From positions 26,964 to 90,963 of the forward strand of contig NZ_JACJON010000018.1 of assembly GCF_014695585.1 (NCBI RefSeq): DNA of 64,000 nt. The letters are read 5' to 3'. Under the pieces are notes generated by a model. The model had not been told where the DNA came from. It saw only the letters and a program-made list of their open reading frames with translations, and ran no database searches. Each line of letters opens with the position of its first letter. Position 1 is the first letter of the stretch. The position numbers and the translations under genes are program-made. This DNA comes from Microcoleus sp. FACHB-831. Its GTDB lineage: Bacteria > Cyanobacteriota > Cyanobacteriia > Cyanobacteriales > FACHB-T130. Positions 56,003-64,000 of the stretch are shown one piece after another.

Positions 56003-56887
56003 ATGACCAAAACTGCATGGGTGTTTCCGGGACAAGGTTCCCAAGCAATCGGCATGGGAGGAGATTTAGTAGACTTGCCAGCGGGTTCAGCTAAATTTGC
56101 ACAAGCACAACAAATTCTCGGATGGTCTGTTCCAGAAATTTGCCAAAGCCAGGAAGACAAATTATCTAGCACGCTCTACACTCAGCCTTGTTTATATGTT
56201 GTAGAAACAATTCTGGTTGATATGATGCTTGAAAAAGGGCACCAACCAGACTTAGTTGCAGGGCACAGTCTGGGAGAATATGTCGCCTTGTATGCAGCAG
56301 GTGTATTTGACTTTGAAACCGGATTGCGATTAGTTAAGCGTCGTGCAGAATTGATGGACAGCGCCGCTGGTGGCATGATGGCAGCGTTGATGGGGTTTGA
56401 CCGCGAACAGCTAGAGCAAAAAATCCAGCAGACCCCTGACGTTGTGCTAGCCAACGATAACAATCCCGGACAAGTTGTAATTTCTGGAACACCCGAAGCT
56501 GTGGAATCGGTGTTAGCTGGAATAAAAGTAAAACGAGCCGTACCCTTAAAAGTATCAGGAGCTTTCCATTCGCCTTTAATGGCATCAGCGGCGGCAGACT
56601 TTCAGCAGATATTAAAGTCTGTGGAATTTAACTCAGCTAAAGTACCAGTGTTGTCCAATGTAGACCCAACTCCAGTAGTAGAGGCTGATGTTTTGAAAGA
56701 GCGTCTCAGCCGACAGATGACTGGTTCGGTGCGATGGCGAGAAATTTCTCTACAATTGCCCCTCGAAGGGGTTTCGCGGGTCGTAGAAATTGGCCCCGGT
56801 AATGTTCTCACTGGCTTAATAAAACGCACCTGCTCGGATTTAGTACTAGAAAATGTTAGTAGCGCCGCCCAAGTGCCAGCATCATAA
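56003..56887 (+). CDS. fabD: malonyl-CoA:ACP transacylase
   Basis: The 294-residue protein carries the family motifs: VFPGQGSQAIGMG at 8-20, the nucleophile Ser89 in GHSLGEYVAL, an arginine in KRRAELM near 112, and the catalytic histidine in SGAFHSPLM near 190. It loads malonyl groups from CoA to ACP for chain elongation. It begins one base after the stop of the small EamA gene, which argues for coupled translation. Confidence 0.97.
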   Translation: MTKTAWVFPGQGSQAIGMGGDLVDLPAGSAKFAQAQQILGWSVPEICQSQEDKLSSTLYTQPCLYVVETILVDMMLEKGHQPDLVAGHSLGEYVALYAAGVFDFETGLRLVKRRAELMDSAAGGMMAALMGFDREQLEQKIQQTPDVVLANDNNPGQVVISGTPEAVESVLAGIKVKRAVPLKVSGAFHSPLMASAAADFQQILKSVEFNSAKVPVLSNVDPTPVVEADVLKERLSRQMTGSVRWREISLQLPLEGVSRVVEIGPGNVLTGLIKRTCSDLVLENVSSAAQVPAS

Positions 56888-57002
56888 TTAACCTGTTTGT
56901 AGAATACGCCAATACACGCAGATAAAAAACAAAGGCTGATAGTGGTGCGGAAGTTTTGGCCTGCGGTTTATCTGCGCTTTCAATTAAGAGCAATTATCGT
57001 CT

Positions 57003-57641
57003 ATGCCCAGAAACCGCGAACCTGCTGTTAGTTTAATGCTGTACCACGCTTTTAAGTGGTCAGTTGTCGCCCCTATGCTTAATGTTTACTTTCGGGGGCG
57101 CATCTACGGGGTAGAAAACGTACCCCAACAAGGGCCACTTGTGGTGGTTAGCAATCACGCTAGTGACTTCGACCCACTGATTTTGTCCTCTTGCGTAGGT
57201 CGTCCAGTCGCTTACATGGCTAAGGAAGAGCTGTTCCGCGTCCCAATTTTAAAGCAAGGGATTCAGTTGTATGGTGCTTATCCGGTGAAGCGGGGTTCCG
57301 CTGACCGAAGTGCTATTCGTGCAGCGCTGGCTTGCTTGGATGCTGGTTGGGCTGCTGGTATCTTCTTGCAGGGAACGAGAACGCCAGATGCCAGGATTAC
57401 GGAACCCAAACTGGGTGCAGCGCTAATTGCTGCCAAGGCGAAAGCACCGCTACTACCTGTAAGCTTGTGGGGAACTGAGGGAATTATCCGCAAAGGGTCG
57501 GCGATTCCGCGACCAGTTGCGCTGACTGTGAGGATTGGCGAGGTGATTGATGCTCCCAGTTCTACAGATCGTTTGGAATTGGAGGCGGTGACACAAAAGT
57601 GCGCTGAGGTAATTAATGGTATGCACGATTTGGGGCGTTGA
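57003..57641 (+). CDS. plsC: 1-acyl-sn-glycerol-3-phosphate acyltransferase
   Basis: The 212-residue protein has the PlsC blocks: VVVSNHASDFDPLIL (NHxxxxD), AYPVKRGSADRSA, GIFLQGTRTPDA as the FPEGTR-like block, and PLLPVSLWGTE. It acylates lysophosphatidate at sn-2 to give phosphatidate. It lies 115 bp downstream of fabD and completes a plsX-fabH-fabD-plsC set, so it is the likely housekeeping enzyme. Confidence 0.93.
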   Translation: MPRNREPAVSLMLYHAFKWSVVAPMLNVYFRGRIYGVENVPQQGPLVVVSNHASDFDPLILSSCVGRPVAYMAKEELFRVPILKQGIQLYGAYPVKRGSADRSAIRAALACLDAGWAAGIFLQGTRTPDARITEPKLGAALIAAKAKAPLLPVSLWGTEGIIRKGSAIPRPVALTVRIGEVIDAPSSTDRLELEAVTQKCAEVINGMHDLGR

Positions 57642-57783
57642 AACAAGTTAGACCGGAGGGGGGAGGTAATTATAAGGGGTAAAAGTTAATAGTTAAAAAT
57701 GAGGAATGAGGAGTTATTAATTTAAAACTCAAACCTCAAAACTTATAACTATACAATTCCCCTTTACCAATTACGCAGCCCCA

Positions 57784-58821
57784 ATGGCTCAAATTGAAAC
57801 AAAGAATTTCTGGACGCAACTGAATAATTTGGTGCTAATTCGCTTTTTGCTACTGTTTGCGTGTGGCTGGGCGGCAATTAGGCTTTTAGAGTATTTTGAA
57901 GCAGTCATTGTTATTTTTACCTTTGCTGCAATTGTAGCTTTTTTACTTAGCTATCCGGTACGATGGCTAACTCGTTTTTTACCTCGCGGTTTAGCAGTTA
58001 GTGTAGTATTTTTGTTGAGTTTAATTGTAATTGCTGCGATCGCTCTCACTCTAGGTCTAACAGTTCTATCTCAAGCTCAACAATTAGCAGACAGCATAGG
58101 TGCTTTTCTAAAATCTGTAACACCCCTAGTTCAAAAAATAGAACTTTATCTTCGTTCCCGTAATCTTCAAGTAAACCTTAGTGCGGTTCAGGAGTCATTA
58201 AGTACCCAAGCTGTAGCAGGAGTGGTTTCTAGCTTAGCCATTTTTCAAGCAATTTTCACCAACTTCGTTTACTTTATATTGATTGCAGTAGTCTCTTGTT
58301 TTATGCTGCTAGATGGTGAAAGACTCTGGGACTTAATGCTTAAAATTGTACCTTTAAATCTGCGTAAACGCTTTTCAGCTACGATTAGGCGCAAGTTTCT
58401 AGGATTTTTTAGAGGACAGCTTATATTAACGTTATTTCTATTTGCTTTGACTTTTGTGGCATTCTTAATATTGCAAGTGCCGTTTGCTTTACTATTAGCA
58501 GTTATCGCTGGATTATTCGATTTAATTCCTGGCATTGGCGCAACATTAGCAGTGGCTATAATATTTTCAATCGTGCTATCTCAAAATGTGTGGCTAGCAT
58601 TTAAAGTACTGGCAATTTGTATTATTATTCAGCAGATACAAGACAATTTGATTGCACCTCGCGTTATGCAAAATGCGCTAAATCTCAATCCTGTTGTGGT
58701 CTTCTTTGCGCTGTTAGTAGGCGCTAAAGTAGCAGGATTGCTAGGCGTTTTTATATCTATTCCTACCGCAGGTGTAATAGTAAGTATGTTGGAAATTGAT
58801 GAAATGAAAGGAGACACGTAG
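57784..58821 (+). CDS. AI-2E family transporter (PerM/UPF0118)
   Basis: The 345-residue membrane protein has about seven to eight helices. Typical features are FAAIVAFLLSYPVRWL near 45-65, a soluble helical part (about 95-145, TVLSQAQQLADSIGAFL), GLFDLIPGIGATLAVAIIFSI near 240 and QDNLIAPRVMQNALNLNPVVVFFALLVGAKVAGLLGVFISIPTAG in the C-terminal half. Family members include permeases for autoinducer-2, cations or small metabolites; the substrate here is not known. It lies 142 bp after plsC, in a spacer with AACTCAAACCTCAAAACT-type repeats. Confidence 0.92.
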   Translation: MAQIETKNFWTQLNNLVLIRFLLLFACGWAAIRLLEYFEAVIVIFTFAAIVAFLLSYPVRWLTRFLPRGLAVSVVFLLSLIVIAAIALTLGLTVLSQAQQLADSIGAFLKSVTPLVQKIELYLRSRNLQVNLSAVQESLSTQAVAGVVSSLAIFQAIFTNFVYFILIAVVSCFMLLDGERLWDLMLKIVPLNLRKRFSATIRRKFLGFFRGQLILTLFLFALTFVAFLILQVPFALLLAVIAGLFDLIPGIGATLAVAIIFSIVLSQNVWLAFKVLAICIIIQQIQDNLIAPRVMQNALNLNPVVVFFALLVGAKVAGLLGVFISIPTAGVIVSMLEIDEMKGDT

Positions 58822-58924
58822 AAAGGCGGAGAGCAGTAGAAAAATTAATAACGAATATTAAGAGGGATTTGAGATCGTTAAAGTTAAGTAAAATAATTTG
58901 TAAGCGAATAGAAGTTTAGAAACA

Positions 58925-59230
58925 ATGCAGGATTTAAGGTCAGAATTAGCAGAAATACTTGATGAAGCTGAGTGGGAGTGGCTTGAGCCGCACGTTAAGC
59001 GGGATGTAGTGGTAGTTGTAGACAAAAACTTGGACTTGCTGGATGTAGGGGTAGCGATCGCTAGTGACAATACCTCCTGTGTGCAGCACTGGATTGGCGA
59101 ACAACTAATCCAAAAACCATCGCCAACGCAAATGCAAAACTGGAGTAGCGATCGCGCCAAACGATTCAACGCGCTAATCGTACAACCATACGTTCTCGTG
59201 CAAGAACTAGCAGCGTCAATTACTCCCTGA
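58925..59230 (+). CDS. DUF2288 family protein
   Basis: The 101-residue soluble protein matches DUF2288 throughout: LRSELAEILDEAEWEWLEPHVKRDVVVVV, LDVGVAIASDNTSCVQHWI and RFNALIVQPYVLVQELA. The function of the family is unknown. Its 3' end overlaps the convergent YdcF-like gene by 15 bp. Confidence 0.9.
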   Translation: MQDLRSELAEILDEAEWEWLEPHVKRDVVVVVDKNLDLLDVGVAIASDNTSCVQHWIGEQLIQKPSPTQMQNWSSDRAKRFNALIVQPYVLVQELAASITP

Positions 59231-59851
59231 TCCTGTCTGACGCTTGACAAGGGTGGCTCCTGTATAACCAGTAGCCACCCAAACTATAGCTCTGCCTCCA
59301 TCTCGGACAGATTTTTCCACTGGTTCAGATGGATTCTTAGTAGGAACCGATACAGATTTAATACTAATTCCCCGACTGCCCAAAACAATCTCGCCAATCA
59401 CCCGCGCACGACGCATATGGTAGTCCGAGGTAATCAAATAAATGCTGTCGATCCCCTCAGCTTGCAATTCATCCACTAAGGTTGTGAAGTTTGTAACCGT
59501 ATCGACAGCCTGATAGTCCAAACGTACCCGACGCGAAGCGATCCCAGCTTTGGCAAAAACCCGTTCAGTGTGGATCTTATCCTTGATTAAGCCACCACCA
59601 GAAACCCAAATAGGCATATCTGGGTGCTGACGCGCAAGTTCAGCAGCAAACTTCTCTCGCTCCAAACCAGGCCCCGATCCGCCCAAAACTAATACCGCCT
59701 CTGGTTTGGCAAAATAGCTCTCCAGTTGCCTATAACCAACCAGAGCCAACAGCGCCGCCACTGGCATCAGCCACAAAAACAACTTAATTCGAGGGGGCGA
59801 AGTTCTTGGAAACGCATAAGATCGCCTGCTCGTAGATATTTTAAAGACCAT
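59216..59851 (-). CDS. YdcF-like protein (DUF218)
   Basis: About 211 residues. A membrane helix near the N-terminus (LFLWLMPVAALLALVGY) is followed by the DUF218 fold: EAVLVLGGSGPGLEREKFAAEL, MPIWVSGGG, RLDYQAVDTVTNFTTLVDEL and IYLITSDYHMRRARVIGEIVLG. The conserved Gly-rich, Asp-Thr and Ser-Asp-Tyr-His motifs are those of the SanA/YdcF family, often linked to envelope biogenesis. A biochemical activity is not established here. The ATG at 59851 is used in place of the TTG two codons earlier. Confidence 0.88.
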   Translation of the reverse strand: MVFKISTSRRSYAFPRTSPPRIKLFLWLMPVAALLALVGYRQLESYFAKPEAVLVLGGSGPGLEREKFAAELARQHPDMPIWVSGGGLIKDKIHTERVFAKAGIASRRVRLDYQAVDTVTNFTTLVDELQAEGIDSIYLITSDYHMRRARVIGEIVLGSRGISIKSVSVPTKNPSEPVEKSVRDGGRAIVWVATGYTGATLVKRQTGSGSN

Positions 59852-60033
59852 GAACAATTACGCTATCTGCTATCGACTATCGCCTCTCGACAATTGGCTC
59901 GTCCAGATTCAAACACTGTAGATAAAAAGACTGTAAATTCTGGAAAAATGTGTTGTCCAAAATCTCAAGTCCTAAGTCTCAAGTCACAAATCAAGAGTCT
60001 TAAATCAAGAGTCTATATGAGATTATCAGAGGA

Positions 60034-60405
60034 CGGGACTGGGCGGGCTCGAACCGCCGACCTAGCGCTTCAGATTTGTGTGAGTTTCCCCACTCTCTGG
60101 ACTATATCTTCACCATAGGCTTGAAGCCGTTAGGTGGTGGCCGTTTAGTCTCTCGACCTTCCTGACTCGAACTTTATAATTTAAATCAAGTTTCGAGTCA
60201 AGCTTGGTTCGGTATTCCCTTGGATTCTCAGCAACAATATTGATACTATCGTTACTTTTTTGTATCAACCATCACCTAATTGGTAGAGGGTGGTTGTCCG
60301 AGTCTTTAGGGTTCACCGAGTTTGACCACATTCACTCATAAAGTTTCCTTTATGGTGCCCGATATTTCAGGAGGCGCTCGCTCTATCCATCTGAGCTACA
60401 ACCCC
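60034..60405 (-). tRNA. trnR-CCU: tRNA-Arg(CCU), split by a group I intron
   Basis: On the minus strand the exons are 60369-60405 (37 nt) and 60034-60070 (37 nt). Joined they form a complete cloverleaf. The acceptor pairs GGGGTTG with CAGTCCC (two G-U pairs), and the D arm is GCTC/GAGC. The anticodon arm is AGCGC/GCGCT with loop CTCCTAA and anticodon CCT. The T arm is GGCGG/CCGCC with loop TTCGAGC. The discriminator is G, and CCA is not encoded. The anticodon predicts arginine, reading AGG. It lies 36 bp downstream of the tocopherol cyclase gene on the same strand. Confidence 0.93.
60071..60368 (-). other. group I intron (IC3-like) in the anticodon loop of tRNA-Arg(CCU)
   Basis: The 298-nt intron sits directly after U36, the last anticodon base, as expected for the 5' exon U of group I splicing, and ends with G (60071). 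Conserved core parts are visible on the minus strand: GTCGAGAGACTAAACGG (R element, 60141-60157) and GAAGATATAGTCC (S element, 60099-60111), whose GACTA and TAGTC parts form P7. There is no internal homing endonuclease ORF. Self-splicing is predicted from family knowledge of bacterial tRNA introns. Confidence 0.9.
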
Positions 60406-60441
60406 AATTCATAATCGATCATAACAGTTGATCGATGCTTG

Positions 60442-61602
<1,161 letters not shown>

Positions 61603-61813
61603 TTAGGCTAAATGCTATCAACCAAGTGACTTTTTACCCAGTATGAGCGATGGATCGCCCTAGCGCTAGCGCCTGCATTGCAGTTGAGGCGATCTCTATA
61701 GCTATCCGGCTGTGGCATTTGGGCGACGAAGAGAGGAAAAAGGCGATCGCGTTCTCAACTGTTCAATTTTGGGAATACTAACCATAGCGTCGATCGGCTG
61801 AGTTGTTCCCCCT

Positions 61814-63661
61814 ATGAGCTACTGCCTCAATCCTTATTGCCATAAGCCCGCCAGCAACGCGACGGGCACAAAATTTTGCCAAAATTGCGGTTCAAAGTTG
61901 CTGCTTAAAGACCGTTACCGCGCTATCAAACACATTGGACACGGTAGAACCTTCTTAGCAGTCGATGAAGAGGCGCCATCGAAGTCCTCGTGCGTCATCA
62001 AGCAATTTCTGCTAATAGAGAAGCGATTTATCATATCGTCTGGAGACAATAACAAGGCCGATATAGCACTAGAGAGGCTGGAAGCCTTAAGCAAACACCC
62101 CCAGATTCCTCAACTGCTGGCGCATTTTGAGCAGGATAATTTGCAATATTTGGTACTAGAGTTTATTGAGGGAAAAGATTTAGCCCAACTATTGCAAGCA
62201 GAAGGCGCGTTTAGTGAAACGCAAATTCGACACTTGCTTAACAGTTTACTTCCCGTGCTTGATTTCATCCACGAGCGCAACGTTATTCACGGGGATATCA
62301 AGCCGGAAAACATCATTTGTCGCCCTGACGGGGAGTTGATTTTAGTTGATTTTGCAGCGGCTAAATTTGCGACAAGAATTCTACTTGAAAAAACAAGAGC
62401 CTCCGTTGGCAACCACGAATATATCGCTCCCGAACAGGGGAAAGGTAAAGTTTTTTTTGCCAGCGATTTGTACAGTTTGGGGGTGATATGCATCCATTTG
62501 TTGACATTGGTTTCTCCCTTTGAACTATTTGATGTAGGCGAGGATGCCTGGGTGTGGCGGGATTATTTAATCAATAATCAGGTGAGTGACGAACTGGGGG
62601 ATATCATGGATAAGCTGCTGCAAAATGCTACAAAGCGGCGCTATAAATCGGCAACTGAGGTACTCCAAGACCTCAACTGCGAACACAAGAAAAATTTCCA
62701 GTATTTACAAGCAACCTCGGCGATCGCCCCTACATCAAAACCTCTACTTCCGGCTTGGAGATGTACAGATACTCTCGCCGATCATGCTGAATTAGTTAAC
62801 TCCATCGTCATTAGCCCAGATGGTCAAATCTTGGCTAGCGGTAGTTCAGATAAGACGATCAAGATTTGGCATTTGCCTACGCGCACATTACTCCGCACCC
62901 TCGATGGTCATACAGATTGGGTTAATTCTGTCGCTATTAGCTCGGATGGGCAGATTCTTGTCAGCGGCAGCTATGACAAAACTATCAAGTTGTGGGATGT
63001 TGGTACGGGTAGGGAACTGGCGAGTCTGGCTGGTCATACAGACTGGGTTGATGCGATCGCTATTAGCCCCGATGGGCAGATTGTTGCCAGCGGCAGCTAT
63101 GACAACACCATCAAGCTGTGGGATGTTGTTAGGGGTAGGGAACTGACTACCCTCATTGGGCATAAAAGCTGGGTTTGTGCTGTTGCCATCAGTCCTAACA
63201 GCAGCCAGCCTTTATTAGCCAGCGGCAGTTTCGACAACACTATTAAGCTGTGGGATTTGGGCACGGGCAAGGAAATTTGCACCCTCACGGGGCATTTAGA
63301 CACCGTTTTGTCTGTCGCTATTAGCCCTGATGGGCAGATTTTAGCTAGCGGCAGTGCTGACAGCACCATCAAGCTGTGGGATTTGAGTACGAGCAAGGAA
63401 ATTTGTACGCTTGCGGGAAATTCAGGTTGGATTTGGTTCGTCAACTTTAGCCCGGACGGGCGTACTTTAGCTACTGGCAGCGGCAACAATACTATCAAGC
63501 TGTGGCAGGTGGATACAGCCAAGGAAATCTGCGCGATCGCAGGACATTCAAAAGAAGTTTTTTCTGTTGCTTATGCACCAGATGGACAGACTCTAGCCAG
63601 TGGCAGCGATGACTGCACCATCAAGATCTGGCGGGTAGTCCCTAACACAAGAGTGGGATAG
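61814..63661 (+). CDS. serine/threonine protein kinase with zinc ribbon and WD40 propeller
   Basis: The 615-residue protein begins with a short zinc-ribbon (Cys4, Cys9, Cys22, Cys25 in YCLNPYC and FCQNCGS). It is followed by a Hanks-type kinase (about 33-290) with the ATP lysine in CVIKQF (Lys63), the catalytic HGDIKPEN (Asp161), and DFA in place of DFG (179-181), then APEQ. The C-terminal part has seven WD40 repeats (about 315-608), each ending IKLWD or IKIW, enough for one closed propeller. Consecutive repeats are near identical at the DNA level (62,770-63,650). A role as a scaffold kinase is inferred. The propeller targets are unknown. Metal for the ribbon is a prediction. Confidence 0.93.
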   Translation: MSYCLNPYCHKPASNATGTKFCQNCGSKLLLKDRYRAIKHIGHGRTFLAVDEEAPSKSSCVIKQFLLIEKRFIISSGDNNKADIALERLEALSKHPQIPQLLAHFEQDNLQYLVLEFIEGKDLAQLLQAEGAFSETQIRHLLNSLLPVLDFIHERNVIHGDIKPENIICRPDGELILVDFAAAKFATRILLEKTRASVGNHEYIAPEQGKGKVFFASDLYSLGVICIHLLTLVSPFELFDVGEDAWVWRDYLINNQVSDELGDIMDKLLQNATKRRYKSATEVLQDLNCEHKKNFQYLQATSAIAPTSKPLLPAWRCTDTLADHAELVNSIVISPDGQILASGSSDKTIKIWHLPTRTLLRTLDGHTDWVNSVAISSDGQILVSGSYDKTIKLWDVGTGRELASLAGHTDWVDAIAISPDGQIVASGSYDNTIKLWDVVRGRELTTLIGHKSWVCAVAISPNSSQPLLASGSFDNTIKLWDLGTGKEICTLTGHLDTVLSVAISPDGQILASGSADSTIKLWDLSTSKEICTLAGNSGWIWFVNFSPDGRTLATGSGNNTIKLWQVDTAKEICAIAGHSKEVFSVAYAPDGQTLASGSDDCTIKIWRVVPNTRVG

Positions 63662-63805
63662 CGATCGCTAACAAAGCTCTCATAGCACTATTCTTTCCTT
63701 CTGTTGCTTGTTCAGATTAAGCAGCTTCAGCCGTAACCGTCTGCTGGCCACCTCAACATAAGTCACCTTTATGGCTTATATAAAAAAACCTATTGTTACA
63801 AACTC

Positions 63806-63839
63806 TTTACAAAGATTAACAATCGGATTAGATTAGGTA
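63806..63839 (+). promoter_or_regulatory. possible psbA promoter
   Basis: TTTACA at 63806-63811 and TAGATT at 63829-63834 are spaced 17 bp, upstream of the psbA ATG by about 55 bp, which fits a sigma70-type promoter with a short leader. Only a sequence match. Confidence 0.4.
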
Positions 63840-63888
63840 TATCGACTCAATCATTCATCTTTAAACCGAGTCACGAAATCATAAAACA

Positions 63889-64000
63889 ATGACCACAACC
63901 ATTCAACAGCGCCAAAGCGCTAACGCTTGGGAACGGTTCTGCAACTGGGTAACATCAACCGACAACCGCCTATACATCGGCTGGTTCGGCGTACTGATGA
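63889..64000 (+). CDS. psbA: photosystem II D1 protein PsbA (5' part, cut by window edge)
   Basis: The ATG at 63889 opens a frame encoding [20 protein letters not shown] followed by [17 protein letters not shown], the conserved D1 N-terminus, which ends at the window edge after 37 codons. D1 binds the manganese cluster, chlorophylls, pheophytin and QB in photosystem II. Differences from the common start (Ile5, Asn at position 19) and the ENR-to-DNR change leave open which D1 isoform it is. No upstream gene is on the same operon. Confidence 0.95.
   Translation, partial: MTTTIQQRQSANAWERFCNWVTSTDNRLYIGWFGVLM

Overview
The window is cyanobacterial chromosome. The evidence is the start of psbA (photosystem II D1) at the right edge, a CrtR-type carotenoid hydroxylase, a tocopherol cyclase, a COP23-domain protein, a LabA-like NYN protein, a cyanobacterial-size MetRS, a group I intron in tRNA-Arg(CCU), and very frequent HIP1 octamers (GCGATCGC) in and between genes. 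The large hybrid kinases, the secreted haemagglutinin-type protein and the many repeat remnants suggest a large-genome, probably filamentous, lineage. I cannot fix the genus from the sequence.

Layout. 1-5.1 kb: a truncated GT-C/GT39-like membrane glycosyltransferase and a GAF/PAS/GGDEF/EAL c-di-GMP protein. 5.2-13.7 kb: a CYP120-like P450, mnmH, a small membrane protein, an NAD-dependent epimerase-like protein, hemE, a secreted four-repeat protein and an LD-carboxypeptidase. 14-22.5 kb: a sugar-type ABC binding lipoprotein, a CrtX-like glycosyltransferase, a peptidoglycan-binding/HEAT protein, an EamA exporter, a WGxxGxxG surface protein, SppA and chorismate mutase AroH. 22.6-26.2 kb: a CHASE3 kinase, crtR and a COP23 protein.

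26.2-34.9 kb is a signalling island entirely on the minus strand: a lone receiver, a REC-PAS-kinase-REC-REC hybrid, a DNA-binding/HPt protein of RcaC type whose N-terminal receiver has decayed, a second hybrid kinase and a frameshifted kinase relic. 35.5-41.7 kb is a single 2068-codon gene: a two-partner-secretion exoprotein with a C-terminal CHAT protease domain.

41.7-54 kb holds an alpha/beta hydrolase plus PlsC-like pair, metG, labA-like, an LptC-like lipoprotein, two tandem DUF4139 (MuiA-family) genes and dacB. 53.4-57.6 kb is a fatty acid/phosphatidate cluster plsX-fabH-(EamA half transporter)-fabD-plsC. 57.8-64 kb has an AI-2E family permease, a DUF2288 protein, a YdcF-like protein, the intron-split tRNA, tocopherol cyclase, a Ser/Thr kinase with a seven-blade WD40 propeller, and psbA.

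The main themes are envelope biogenesis (LptC, DacB, LdcA, PG-binding protein, glycosyltransferases), acyl-lipid synthesis, photoprotective lipids (CrtR, CrtX-like, tocopherol) and dense signal transduction. The least ordinary items are the RcaC-like regulator that has lost its receiver, the CHAT-tipped exoprotein, the tRNA intron, and several genes that have absorbed intergenic repeat sequence in frame.
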